A DNA stretch of 64,000 bases from Dermacoccus nishinomiyaensis (GCF_900447535.1 NZ_UFXX01000001.1:2046001-2110000), one strand, 5' to 3'; shown: positions 1 to 8,479, counted from the first letter of the stretch. Numbers and translations: made by a program. The notes: a model not told the origin generated them from the sequence alone.

Positions 1-57
1 CGCACTCGTCGTGAGCGCGAGCACGAGCGCGCCCGCTGCGGGGAGCGAGGTCTTCAT
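1..57 (-). CDS. Start of a secreted protein (N-terminus only)
   Basis: Only the first 19 codons are in the window. They begin with Met-Lys-Thr and continue with a hydrophobic Ala/Leu/Val stretch, as in a Sec signal peptide. The ATG overlaps the stop of the upstream hydrolase gene in an ATGA arrangement, so translation is probably coupled and this is the next member of the exopolysaccharide operon. Nothing can be said about the mature protein. Confidence 0.6.
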   Translation of the reverse strand, partial: MKTSLPAAGALVLALTTSA

Positions 58-755
58 CGTGCCTTCACGAGTTCAGGGTGACAGTCGGCGTACGGCGCGG
101 GCAGCACGTCCCACGGGTTGGGCAGGCCACGGTCGGTGGCCCAGCTGAAGTGCGCCCCGCGGCTCGCGGCCAGGGCCGGCACGGAGGCGAGGTGCTCGGG
201 TGGCACGCCGTGCACGAGGTGCCACTGCTTGTGCGGGCTGACCGCCTGCAACCACTCGGGCATCTGCAGGTGGGCGTAGTCCTGCCAGGCAGCCTCGGCC
301 ACACAGGTGACGTCGGCCGTCTCGACGAGGCGTCGCGTTGGCACGACGCCGGGGTTGGCGATGACGTGCTCGACCCCGGCACGCCGCAGCGCGTCGATCC
401 ACTCGACCGACCAGGCGCCCTGACGATCCTGCGACGGGACGCAGTCGAGCATGACGTCGTGGATGCCGTACCACCGCTGCCACTGTTCGACCTGCTCGAG
501 CACGTCACCCCAGGGGCGCTGGCCGTAGCCGACGTTGACGTACCCGACCGTCGTCGTGGCGAGCCCGCGCGCGAGCGGTTCGCGGTAGTAGGGATCCTGT
601 GGTCCGCGGCCGGGCCCGTTCTCGATGTTGACGACGACGAAGCCGAAACCGAACGCGCCCTCGGCGAGGCGCTGCCAGGCGAGCGGAGCCTGCGCGGGGT
701 GGATGTACCAGGGCACGGCCGGGGTGGGTTGAAGGACGTGGAACACGGGGGTCAC
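54..755 (-). CDS. Spherulin-4/Sph3-like glycoside hydrolase (GH135-type)
   Basis: This predicted TIM-barrel hydrolase resembles the spherulation-specific family 4 proteins, whose fungal member Sph3 cleaves galactosaminogalactan. Recognisable pieces are the opening strand VPWYIHP, the strand VVVNIENGPG followed by DPYYREPL, the TVGYVNVGYG strand, and WYGIHDVMLD, which carries a conserved acidic residue near residue 105. There is no signal peptide in the chosen frame, although the Sph3 enzyme is extracellular; the protein may act in the cytoplasm or its N-terminus may differ. I chose the GTG at 755 because it makes a 4-base GTGA overlap with the membrane-protein stop; a TTG one codon upstream is the alternative. 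It sits in an operon with a deacetylase and a PelF-like glycosyltransferase, which supports trimming or release of a nascent polymer. The family call is fairly sure; the substrate is inferred. Confidence 0.75.
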   Translation of the reverse strand: MTPVFHVLQPTPAVPWYIHPAQAPLAWQRLAEGAFGFGFVVVNIENGPGRGPQDPYYREPLARGLATTTVGYVNVGYGQRPWGDVLEQVEQWQRWYGIHDVMLDCVPSQDRQGAWSVEWIDALRRAGVEHVIANPGVVPTRRLVETADVTCVAEAAWQDYAHLQMPEWLQAVSPHKQWHLVHGVPPEHLASVPALAASRGAHFSWATDRGLPNPWDVLPAPYADCHPELVKAR

Positions 756-2074
756 CAATTCGCGGAGTGGGAGGTGCGTCGGGCCGTGACGGCGCTGACG
801 GTGACGAAGAGGACGAGCGAGGCCAGGAGGAGGCCGACGGCGTCGCCGGCGGGCAGGCAGACGAGGACGAGGCCGAGGCTGCCCACCGCCACTGCGGCAG
901 CGCCGAGGGCGTTGCCGGTGCGCAGTTGAACGCCGGAGCCGGTCGTGGCGAGGGCGGTGATGAGCACGGCGGGCAGGAAGACGTGGGCGTCGTTGCGGTC
1001 ACCGCCCGCGGCAGCGAGCATGCAGAACGCGGCGATGAGCCCTACGCCGCAGACGAGGCCGACGGCGAGAATGCCGAGCCCGGCCGTCATCCACCGCAAC
1101 TGACGCCAGCTGTCCGTGAGGAACGCGAGGCGCTTCGCGCCGAGCAGGGCACTGTCGAGCACCGGTTCGCAGGCCGCGGAGGCCGCGAGACCAGCGATCG
1201 CCATGGGCAGCGTGAACGCGTTGCCGACGTGGGCGACGAGCACCATCAACTGGGTGATGAGCGCGAGCGTCTGAAGGGTGCTCCACGCCAGGACGGGATG
1301 GAGCACCTCGCGCGCCAGACTTCGCGCGCGCTGCTGTTGCTCCCGGGCTGCGCTCGTGACGATGTACCCCGTCACCGCGGCGAACCCGACCACGATGACG
1401 CGGCTGACGACCGTTGCCGCGCCCGGTTCGACGACGAGCAGTACCCCCGTCAGCGCGGCGCAGGGCAGGACGGCGACGAGAAGCTGCACGGGCGAACCGA
1501 TGACGACGAGAGCCGAGATCGCACAACTCCACAGGGCCCACAGCAGCGGCACCCACGAATCCACGACGAGGCAGGCGCCCGCGGAGAGCAGGAGGGAGAC
1601 GGAGCCGACGCAGGCGCCGTTCACCTTCGCCTTGAGGCGACTCGCAGAGGACAGCCCCTGCCACATCGTCGCGCTGACGAGCTGCCCCGCGAGCCAGCCG
1701 ACGGCGCCCGCCGTGAAGACGGCGTTCGTGTTGTACGACGTGACAGTCGCGATGCAGATGAGGACGCCGCACAGCATCGTGAGGGATCGGGCGAGCGCCT
1801 GGCTCCAGGCCCGCCTCCACGTGCGCACCTCGTCCGTGCGCTCGCGGCCCGTGAGGACGACGGCGCCGGCCAGGCGCGTGCGCACGAGCGCGTCAGCGTG
1901 CGCGAAGGTGTTCGCATAGCCGTGGCGCACCGAGCTGCGGCCCCCGAACCCCATCGATTCGAGGTGAGCGGCGGCGTCGAAGAGGTCGACGGTGTTGTCG
2001 ACCGAGGCGGCGAGCTCGGGGTGCGTCTCGTCGTCGCCCGTCGCCCTCGTCCCGGTCGCTTCCTTGAGCGTCAT
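752..2074 (-). CDS. Polytopic membrane protein of the exopolysaccharide operon
   Basis: This protein of about 440 residues has a soluble N-terminal stretch of roughly 95 residues, then about ten to twelve hydrophobic segments alternating with short Arg/Lys-containing loops. It occupies the place of PelG, the inner-membrane partner of PelF, directly after the PelF-like gene, but I see no clear PelG motif and do not recognise the family with confidence. Its likely role, by position, is export or assembly of the polysaccharide. The ATG at 2074 gives an ATGA overlap with the upstream stop; a GTG two codons earlier is possible. The stop overlaps the start of the Sph3-like gene, so the three products should be made in coupled amounts. 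Confidence 0.7.
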   Translation of the reverse strand: MTLKEATGTRATGDDETHPELAASVDNTVDLFDAAAHLESMGFGGRSSVRHGYANTFAHADALVRTRLAGAVVLTGRERTDEVRTWRRAWSQALARSLTMLCGVLICIATVTSYNTNAVFTAGAVGWLAGQLVSATMWQGLSSASRLKAKVNGACVGSVSLLLSAGACLVVDSWVPLLWALWSCAISALVVIGSPVQLLVAVLPCAALTGVLLVVEPGAATVVSRVIVVGFAAVTGYIVTSAAREQQQRARSLAREVLHPVLAWSTLQTLALITQLMVLVAHVGNAFTLPMAIAGLAASAACEPVLDSALLGAKRLAFLTDSWRQLRWMTAGLGILAVGLVCGVGLIAAFCMLAAAGGDRNDAHVFLPAVLITALATTGSGVQLRTGNALGAAAVAVGSLGLVLVCLPAGDAVGLLLASLVLFVTVSAVTARRTSHSANW

Positions 2075-3627
2075 CGACACGACTCGGCCTCCGTGGTGGT
2101 GGGTGCGGCGTGGGTCGCGGCGGCGTCCTCACGTGTGGCGCTCGAGTCGGCTGCCTCGAGGGCGCGGCGGACGTCGTCGAGGTCTGCCTCGGGCACCGTG
2201 GCGGCGCTGCGCTGGTAGATGCACCGGTAGCGTGCGGTGAACTTCGCGAGGTCGAACGTCGACAGGGCGCGCTCGCGCGCACGGCGTCCCATGGCTTGCC
2301 GTTCCGCATCGTCGACGAGCAGGCGCACGAGCGCCTCACCCAGGGCCTGGGCGTCGCGTGGCGGTACGAGCAGCCCGCACGTCTCGTCGCGCCCGACGCA
2401 CTCGTTGACTCCTCCGACGTCGGTGTTCACGGTCGCGCGGCCGCACATCATCGACTCGATGACGGTGTAGGGCAGCCCCTCGGAGATGCTGGACAGGGCG
2501 ACCACGTGGCCCGCTTCGATCGCGGGTCGGGCCGAGGGCACCGCGCCCTCGAACGTCACGCTCGCCTCGAGGCCGCATGCGACGACGAGCGCGTCGAGTT
2601 CCGCCCGGTAGGCCTCGTTGCCGGCTGGCGTCGGGCCGAAGAGCCGCAGGCGGGCATCCGGCACCGAGTCGCGCACGATCGCGAACGCCTCGATGAGGGT
2701 TGCCAGGTCCTTCAGCGGGTCGATGCGACCCACGAAGCTGACGGTCGGCACGTCCGGCTCGCCCTCGACGGGTGGGAAGGCCGTGGCGTCGACGGCGTTG
2801 GGCACGGTGATGACGCGCTGCGCCTTCGCTCCGAGCTCGCGCTCCCATCCTGCGTTGAACTCGCTCACGGGCGTCATGAGTTCGCAGTGGTTGTAGACGG
2901 TCTGGCAGACGGCGCGCGTCATCGCCATAAGGGCGTAGCGCACGGTCCAGGGGAAGTTCGCGGCGCGCAGCGCGAGGTAGCGCTCGCGCAGGTGCACGCC
3001 GTGCTCGGTCAGGACGATGGGTGTGCCGTCCCGCCAGTGCCGGCCGAGTGCCATGAGCCCTGCCGGACCGTTCGTCGTGGCGTGGATGAGGTCGACGCTC
3101 GGCCATGACACGTTGAGCACCGCGAGAAAACGGTCGACGTGCCGCGAGACGTCCGCCGCCTGCGACCCCGACAGCGGTGGTAGGCCCGTGCCCTTCACGT
3201 GCGACGCCCAGGCGCCCATGAGCGCCTTCGTCCCCAGGCCGCCCGTGAAGTGCGCCATGAGGGGTTGGGCGTACTCGGCAGCGAGGACGCGCAGCCCTGC
3301 CGTCGCCGCCTGCAGGTCGACCGAGCGACCTGCAGGTGGCAACACGGCCGACCACAACTGGCGGTAGGCGGAGTCGATCTCCGACGACTCACCCCAGGCT
3401 CGCAGCGCCTCGAACGACCACCGACGCCTCACCTCACCCCACATGGGTTTGGCCTGGAACGAGCGGACGTTGGAGGGCAGCGACCACACGCTCTCGTGCT
3501 GCGTGCCGGTGAGCGTCACGATGGAGAACTCGTGTTCGGGTAGGTTCTTCACCAACTGGTCGCACCAGGTGCTGACCCCGCCGTGCACGACCGGGTACGT
3601 CCCCTCGTTCAGCAACGCCACGTGCAT
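2071..3627 (-). CDS. pelF: PelF-like family 4 glycosyltransferase (DUF3492 + GT4)
   Basis: This cytoplasmic glycosyltransferase probably polymerises an amino-sugar exopolysaccharide from a UDP-sugar. The N-terminus has the PelF/DUF3492 hallmark NEGTYPVVHGGVSTW at residues 7-21. The C-terminal Rossmann half contains VSFVGRIDPLKDLATLIEAF and the donor-binding GT4 loop SSISEGLPYTVIESMMCG, whose EGLP and E are typical of the EX7E region. The length of 518 residues is normal for PelF. It follows the deacetylase gene by 7 bp and overlaps the membrane-protein gene. In Pel systems PelF works with PelG and a c-di-GMP receptor; no PelD-like receptor is visible in this window, so any c-di-GMP control would have to come from elsewhere. 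The C-terminal tail of about 30 residues is Ala/Thr-rich and probably disordered. Confidence 0.85.
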   Translation of the reverse strand: MHVALLNEGTYPVVHGGVSTWCDQLVKNLPEHEFSIVTLTGTQHESVWSLPSNVRSFQAKPMWGEVRRRWSFEALRAWGESSEIDSAYRQLWSAVLPPAGRSVDLQAATAGLRVLAAEYAQPLMAHFTGGLGTKALMGAWASHVKGTGLPPLSGSQAADVSRHVDRFLAVLNVSWPSVDLIHATTNGPAGLMALGRHWRDGTPIVLTEHGVHLRERYLALRAANFPWTVRYALMAMTRAVCQTVYNHCELMTPVSEFNAGWERELGAKAQRVITVPNAVDATAFPPVEGEPDVPTVSFVGRIDPLKDLATLIEAFAIVRDSVPDARLRLFGPTPAGNEAYRAELDALVVACGLEASVTFEGAVPSARPAIEAGHVVALSSISEGLPYTVIESMMCGRATVNTDVGGVNECVGRDETCGLLVPPRDAQALGEALVRLLVDDAERQAMGRRARERALSTFDLAKFTARYRCIYQRSAATVPEADLDDVRRALEAADSSATREDAAATHAAPTTTEAESCR

Positions 3628-3634
3628 GCGGGTC

Positions 3635-5842
3635 TCAGCCGGCGGCCGCGATCAGGTCGCTGTCCGCGACCGGCTGGGCGATCACTCGCGTCGACGTGCC
3701 GTCCTTCGCCGTGCCCGGTGTGAGGGCAGGCGCGCTCGGGGTGGCGGGCGTCGCGGCGGCGGAGGTGTCCCACGAGGCGCTCGTGGCGAAACCGGTCGCG
3801 GTGGGCAGGGTGAACGTCTTGAGGCCGAGGCCGCGCAGGCGCACCCAGTCGGACGACTGCCCGCCGTAGCTCTGCCCGAACGTCGAAAGGCCCGAGCGGG
3901 TGCCGGACGGTGCCGTCACGGGCACGTCGATCGCGGAGAAGGAGTTGTTGAACAGCTGCAGCTTGGTGCCGGAGATCGTCGCCTGCACCTGCGAGCTCCT
4001 GGCCCGCCACGTCTGCTGACGCACGAGCTGCGTGCCCGCTTCGGCCGTCGTGACGTTGACGATGGGAGCGTTGTCGGCGTAGACGCCGCGGTAGGAGCCG
4101 AGAATGCCCTCGACGACCGGGTAGAGGATGCGGTCGCCCGTCAGGTTGCTCTGGTGGGCGTAGTGCGGGCGGGCGTCGTTGTCGAGCACGTGCCCCAGGG
4201 CGATCTGCTTCTCCTTGGGCACGATGTAGGAGTCGAACCCGTCCTGCGTCAGCGGCGTGATGCACGTGCTCGTGGCCGGGTTGTCCTCGCACAGCCCGGA
4301 TCCGCCGTCGGCGCGGCTCGTGTAGAGCCAGTTGTACTCGTCGACGGCGTTAGCCTTCGTCGAGGTGTTGTAGTAGATGTTCATCGGGTGGCGCGGCACG
4401 GTCGTCGCGGAGCCGAGGACGCGCGGTTCGCTCTCGCGCGAGGCGTCCGAGGCGATCCACTTGATGCGCTGCTGCGTCAGGGCCGACGCGAGGTAGGGGT
4501 TGTCGGCCGGCATCTGCGGCAGCGACTTCAAACCCGAGTGCTCGCCGGTGACGAGGCTCGCGGCGTCGAAGTTGGGCAGCGTGTTCGTCTTGGCGTACGC
4601 GACGTTCTTGCTGATCTCGGAGGCGATCGTGGCCTGCGAGGCCCAGTTGATGCCACCCGTCGACGTCTTCGCGCACTGCCACGGCGTCGTCGAGTCGTCG
4701 TGAACACAGCCGAGGTAGGGGTGCGACCACGTGTGGTTGATCCAGCGGAACTCGTTCTTGTTGGCCAGCAACGACGCCTCGAGGGCGTCGGAGCCGGTCT
4801 CGGCCTTCTGGTCGGCCGCACCCGCGCCGTTGAAGGCGACGTCGAGCTTGACGCCGTTGGTGCGCTGCCAGGCGGCGAGCTGGTCGACGTCCTGGGCCGT
4901 CATGCGCGAGGTGGCGCCGGGCGCCGTCTCCGGGTAGGTGGCGGGGTTGCAGTCGTCGCCGACGGTGCAGTTGCCCTCGGCGTTCCACTCGGCGTCGGGC
5001 AGCAGGACGTCGTCGACCTGGACCGCAAAGAAGTTGCGCGAGTAGGACGTCGAGATGCCTCGGGTCAACCACGAGACGATGCCGTGCGAGAGCACCTTCC
5101 AGTGCTGCTGCGACGCGTTGGACGCGACGGTGCTGATGAGCTGCTCACGCCCGTCCTTGGCGTAGACGCCGAGGAGGGAGCCGCTGTTGCCCGTTCCGGG
5201 CACGGGGAGCGTGAGATACGGCGTATAGGTGGCGCCGTTGCTCGTGGCGGCCTTCTTCGCGATGTATCCGTAGCTCTCGGAAACACCGGGGGAGAGGTCG
5301 TCGAACGTGACCGATCCCTTGAGGTACTCGAAGCCGTTGGTCTTCGCTGCGCCGGACAGGTCGGCGGCCATGCCGTCGACGGCGCCGCTGTACTGGTTCT
5401 CCAGGCCGATGCCCGCGCTGGGCCAGTTGTACGCGCTGAACTCGCGCACCTTGAAGGTGCTCTCGTATCGCGCCAGGGTGGCCCGCTCGGCGGCGGTGAG
5501 GCTCGCCGGTTCGGCGCTGGGCGTCACGACACCCATGAACTTCGCCCGGGTCGTGAGCAACCCCTGACTCGCGAAAAAGGACGGCGTCAGCTGCGGGCGG
5601 GACGCGGAGGTGAGGTCGATCTTCTGGTAGGCGACTCCCTCCTTGCTGAGGCGGTCGACGATGGCGCCCACCATGGGCTGTCCGTCGTCGAGGACCAGGA
5701 CGGTGGCCTGGATCTCCACGGGGCGGGTGGCTGCGGCAGCGGGCGTGGCCAGGGCGGCGACTCCCGTGGCGAAAAGGGCCATGGCGGCCGTCGTCGTGAT
5801 CGTGGTGGCGCGCAGGGGTGCGCGAACCGGGCGAGCGTTCAT
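3635..5842 (-). CDS. Secreted Agd3/PelA-like polysaccharide deacetylase
   Basis: This predicted extracellular deacetylase would remove acetyl groups from N-acetyl-hexosamines in the polymer. Residues 1-38 form an N-terminal signal peptide ending in Ala-rich sequence. Residues 40 to about 240 look like the N-terminal binding region of Agd3-type enzymes. The catalytic part has the metal-binding motifs QVDDV (Asp277 and Asp278) and INHTWSHP (His370 and His374), which match motifs 1 and 2 of polysaccharide deacetylases of the CE4/CE18 type. A Ser/Ala/Thr/Pro-rich C-terminal tail follows. At 735 residues it is close to Agd3 in size. It is the first gene of the minus-strand operon, with about 550 bp of gene-free DNA containing two palindromes upstream. 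The deacetylase call is firm; closeness to Agd3 rather than PelA rests on overall arrangement and the neighbouring Sph3-like gene. Confidence 0.78.
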   Translation of the reverse strand: MNARPVRAPLRATTITTTAAMALFATGVAALATPAAAATRPVEIQATVLVLDDGQPMVGAIVDRLSKEGVAYQKIDLTSASRPQLTPSFFASQGLLTTRAKFMGVVTPSAEPASLTAAERATLARYESTFKVREFSAYNWPSAGIGLENQYSGAVDGMAADLSGAAKTNGFEYLKGSVTFDDLSPGVSESYGYIAKKAATSNGATYTPYLTLPVPGTGNSGSLLGVYAKDGREQLISTVASNASQQHWKVLSHGIVSWLTRGISTSYSRNFFAVQVDDVLLPDAEWNAEGNCTVGDDCNPATYPETAPGATSRMTAQDVDQLAAWQRTNGVKLDVAFNGAGAADQKAETGSDALEASLLANKNEFRWINHTWSHPYLGCVHDDSTTPWQCAKTSTGGINWASQATIASEISKNVAYAKTNTLPNFDAASLVTGEHSGLKSLPQMPADNPYLASALTQQRIKWIASDASRESEPRVLGSATTVPRHPMNIYYNTSTKANAVDEYNWLYTSRADGGSGLCEDNPATSTCITPLTQDGFDSYIVPKEKQIALGHVLDNDARPHYAHQSNLTGDRILYPVVEGILGSYRGVYADNAPIVNVTTAEAGTQLVRQQTWRARSSQVQATISGTKLQLFNNSFSAIDVPVTAPSGTRSGLSTFGQSYGGQSSDWVRLRGLGLKTFTLPTATGFATSASWDTSAAATPATPSAPALTPGTAKDGTSTRVIAQPVADSDLIAAAG

Positions 5843-5926
5843 GTACTTCTGCTTCCTTGCGGCTGGCCGAGATACGGCTGCGATCGTGTCGGGCTGAGGC
5901 CGGACCGAGGGTGAGACCCGCGCCTA

Positions 5927-5943
5927 TGATATGTGAAATATCA
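5927..5943. promoter_or_regulatory. Inverted repeat upstream of the exopolysaccharide operon
   Basis: The site TGATATGTGAAATATCA has 6-bp arms and a 5-bp centre, and lies about 85 bp before the deacetylase start in an AT-richer pocket of otherwise GC-rich DNA. It could be an operator or part of the promoter for the minus-strand operon. The regulator is unknown. Confidence 0.4.
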
Positions 5944-6106
5944 GACTGAGATCTCGCCCATCGGGTGAAGTGGCTGTGCAGAGACGGGTGGGGGCTCCAC
6001 CGCCGAGACGCTGGTGGGTGTGTCCGCGCGTTCGGCGAGGCGTTTGCCCAATTGTGGCGCCAAGTTGGACGTACGTGTGAATCGCCGCGCGGTCGAGCGG
6101 TAGGCT

Positions 6107-6126
6107 GTGATTGAGATTTCAATCAC
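6107..6126. promoter_or_regulatory. Perfect 20-bp palindrome upstream of the exopolysaccharide operon
   Basis: GTGATTGAGATTTCAATCAC has perfect 8-bp arms around GATT. It lies in the gene-free stretch 5843-6399 between the operon and a decayed DUF4352 gene. Its symmetry and AT content suggest a binding site for a dimeric regulator, possibly acting on the exopolysaccharide operon 265 bp away. Apart from the two palindromes I see no gene in 5843-6399. Confidence 0.45.
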
Positions 6127-6399
6127 GTTCGTCCTGGGTCAAGGAATCTGCCGACGGTCTCGATGTGCCAATTCGCCACCGATGGCGGCGCATGAGGGAT
6201 CTACGTGACGGCCCGTGAATGATCAGGCGAGAGGTCGTTCGATCGAGCGGCTCGTCGTAGCTCCAAGAATCGTCCGGATGAAATGCGGTTGAAGGTCGAG
6301 CGCGTGGTGAAGGCGATTGAACTCCATCGATGTGGTGAACACGGTCAAACCTCGCCGGAGTGATGAACGTCAGCGAGCCAATGTGGAGACGCTCGAACC

Positions 6400-6745
6400 C
6401 AATTCACGATCACCAAGGTCGAGCGCGACGTCCCCAGCATCGGGAGCCAGTACGTGAACAAGAAGGCTCAGGGCAGCCGTCCACGTCACCGTGAAGAACG
6501 TCGGTACCGAGGCCGAGACGATGATGGCCGATGGTCAGAAGGCCTACGACGCGAACGGGGTCGGCTACGAGGCGACCTCGGACGGCACCATCTACATCGA
6601 GGGCAACGACACCCTCTACACCGAGATCAACCCCGGCAACACGCTCAAGGGCATCCTCGTCTTCGACGCGCCGAAGGGCACGAAGTTGACGAAGGTGCGC
6701 CTGCACGACTCGATGTTCTCCAACGGCGTCGAAGCCTCCCTCTGA
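6400..6745 (+). pseudogene. DUF4352-domain protein remnant
   Basis: The 3' part reads VKNVGTEAETMMADGQ and runs to GILVFDAPKGTKLTKVRLHD, the characteristic second half of the DUF4352 immunoglobulin-like domain found in secreted lipoproteins. The preceding strand, FTITKVERDVPSIGSQYVN, is present in a different frame from 6400 to about 6478. The two parts are joined by a frameshift near 6478-6482 that also loses a few residues. No start codon, signal peptide or lipobox is present upstream, so the 5' end is missing as well. It is probably non-functional. Confidence 0.7.
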
Positions 6746-6773
6746 AGGCTCACCCCTGAAGCCGTGTGCCGCA

Positions 6774-6793
6774 GCGTGATCCCCACATCACGC
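6774..6793 (+). terminator. Weak hairpin after the DUF4352 remnant
   Basis: GCGTGAT and ATCACGC are separated by six bases about 30 bp after the remnant's stop. There is no U-tract. It may be a relic terminator. The rest of 6746-7070 shows nothing else I can support. Confidence 0.3.
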
Positions 6794-7070
6794 CCCGCGC
6801 AGAGCTCTCGGACCCCCTCGTCCCATCGACCTGAACGCCGCGCGACCCCTCCCGCGTCGACGTTCGGCGGCGCCCGGTGTTCTACCCACCGGCGCCGCGC
6901 CCGCTCCCTGCACGCCTGAACCGGCACGCATCGGCGGCAGGACTCTTGGGGAAGAGGGAGACGCCCGTCATCGCATCCGCGGTGGCGGGCGCTTCCGTTC
7001 CGCAGCACTCTCAGCCTCCCCACAGCGCCGGGATTCCGTGCTTGTCAGCGCGACGTGCTTGGGTGGTGGC

Positions 7071-7745
7071 ATGACTCTTCACGATGCTCTCCCCTCGACG
7101 AGCGAGGCCCCGGCCGACGCCGTGCTCGACGTCGTCGCCCGCCGCAGCAGCCCGGCCGTGTTCGATCCGACGTACGACCTCTCCGACACCGACCTCGCGA
7201 CGCTGTTCGACGCGGCCCGCTGGGCGCCGAGCGCCGGCAACTCGCAGCCCTACCGTTACCTCGTCGGTCGCCGTCAGGGCGACGAGTGGGACCCGACGTT
7301 CACCGCCATCGTCGAGACGCTCGCGCGCGGCAATCGACGCTGGGCGCCGGCTGCGTCGATGCTCGCCGTCTCGTTCGTGCAGGTTGCGAAGCTGCCGGAG
7401 ACGTCGAAGGAGTTCGTCTTCGGTGCCACCGCCGCACACGACACGGGCCAGGCGACGGCGTACCTGACGCTGCAGGCGCACGCGATGGGCCTCGCCGTCC
7501 ACCAGTTCGCCGGGTTCGACCACGACGCCATCGCTACGCGAGCCGCGTTCGGTGAGGCATGGGCGCCGATGGCGGGCATCGCCGTCGGCCGCGCCTGGCC
7601 CGACGCCGAACGCGACGGTGAGCACGCCGCCGTCACGACGCTCGCCGGCCGCGTCGAGGAATACGACCTCACCGCCAACATCGAGCGCGAGAACAAGCCG
7701 CGTCGCCGCCGCTCGCTGACGGACGTCGCGTTCGAACTCGACTGA
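7071..7745 (+). CDS. Nitroreductase-family FMN oxidoreductase
   Basis: This 224-residue flavoprotein would reduce nitro, quinone or similar acceptors using NAD(P)H. The family's FMN-phosphate motif is seen as RRSSPAVFD at residues 24-32, and WAPSAGNSQPYRYLVG at 51-66 is the usual second motif. The C-terminal half carries AHDTGQATAYLTLQAHAMGLAVHQFAGFD, the helix and strand typical of the family. I chose the ATG at 7071; reading further upstream adds a poor, Cys- and Gly-containing leader. It stands alone, and a hairpin lies about 90 bp after the stop. The physiological substrate is unknown. Confidence 0.85.
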   Translation: MTLHDALPSTSEAPADAVLDVVARRSSPAVFDPTYDLSDTDLATLFDAARWAPSAGNSQPYRYLVGRRQGDEWDPTFTAIVETLARGNRRWAPAASMLAVSFVQVAKLPETSKEFVFGATAAHDTGQATAYLTLQAHAMGLAVHQFAGFDHDAIATRAAFGEAWAPMAGIAVGRAWPDAERDGEHAAVTTLAGRVEEYDLTANIERENKPRRRRSLTDVAFELD

Positions 7746-7835
7746 TCGACGACCCCGACGCGACGCGCTGGCTCGTGCTGCTCGGGTTCGCTCGCCGCGA
7801 ACACGCGCAGTCGACGCGACTTCGTCGGCGCGCTG

Positions 7836-7871
7836 CCCCCACCGTCGACGTTCGACGTGAGACGGTGGGGG
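7836..7871 (+). terminator. Hairpin between the nitroreductase and cupin genes
   Basis: The arms CCCCCACCGTC and GACGGTGGGGG form a perfect 11-bp stem around a 14-base loop. There is no strong U-tract, which is common for actinobacterial terminators. It probably ends transcription of the nitroreductase gene. Confidence 0.55.
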
Positions 7872-7996
7872 GACAAGTCGTCAGGTCGGGGAGGGCCACG
7901 ACGCACCGTCGGCGTGCCCTACCCGCTCTTCATCAGGCCACCATCGCGCCCCATCAGGCGCCCTTCACGCCAACCCCCAGCTCTCGGAGCCTCAGC

Positions 7997-8479
7997 ATGA
8001 ACCGCCACCCGCAACCCGACACCGCAGCCGATGCCCCCGGCATCACGAGCTTCACCGACGAGCAACTCATGCGCGTCGCGCGCCTGTTCGCCTCGGACGA
8101 GTCGCTCGCCGCGCACCTCGACGACCTGCCCGACGGCGGTGAGCGACGCCGCGTCGAGCTCGCGAGCACGCCGCACCTGCAGATGTGGGCGATCAGCTGG
8201 CCGGCCGGGTCGACGAGCGAATGGCACGACCACGGGCGCGCGACGGGCGCGTTCGTCGTCGTCAAGGGAGCTTTGCGCGAGAAGCGCTGGGTGCGCGGCA
8301 CCACCGTCAGCGCGATCGTCGAGGCGGGGGAGAGCCGCACGTTCGCCGGTGATCTCGTGCACCGCACGGCCCCCGTCGGCGATGCCCCGGCGCTGAGCGT
8401 TCACGCCTACGCGCCGTCGCTCGTCGGGGCCCGCACGTACGAGGTGGTGGACGGCTCGCTCGTCGAGATCGCCGCCTGA
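7997..8479 (+). CDS. Cysteine dioxygenase-like cupin
   Basis: A single cupin domain of 160 residues resembles bacterial cysteine dioxygenase-type enzymes, which oxidise a thiol to a sulfinate at a mononuclear iron. The first cupin motif is seen as EWHDHGRATGAFVVVKGALRE, with His77, His79 and a Glu near residue 95. The third iron ligand would be His122 in GDLVHRTAP. The ATG at 7997 is preceded by GGAG at a suitable distance, and the upstream extension is low-quality Arg-rich sequence. The substrate could be cysteine, 3-mercaptopropionate or another thiol; sequence reading alone cannot decide. Confidence 0.78.
   Translation: MNRHPQPDTAADAPGITSFTDEQLMRVARLFASDESLAAHLDDLPDGGERRRVELASTPHLQMWAISWPAGSTSEWHDHGRATGAFVVVKGALREKRWVRGTTVSAIVEAGESRTFAGDLVHRTAPVGDAPALSVHAYAPSLVGARTYEVVDGSLVEIAA

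Noticed and set aside
3443-5914. Very long open frame on the plus strand opposite the deacetylase gene
   Set aside because: It is Arg/Val/Gly-rich shadow sequence without domains; the minus-strand frame has a signal peptide and catalytic motifs.
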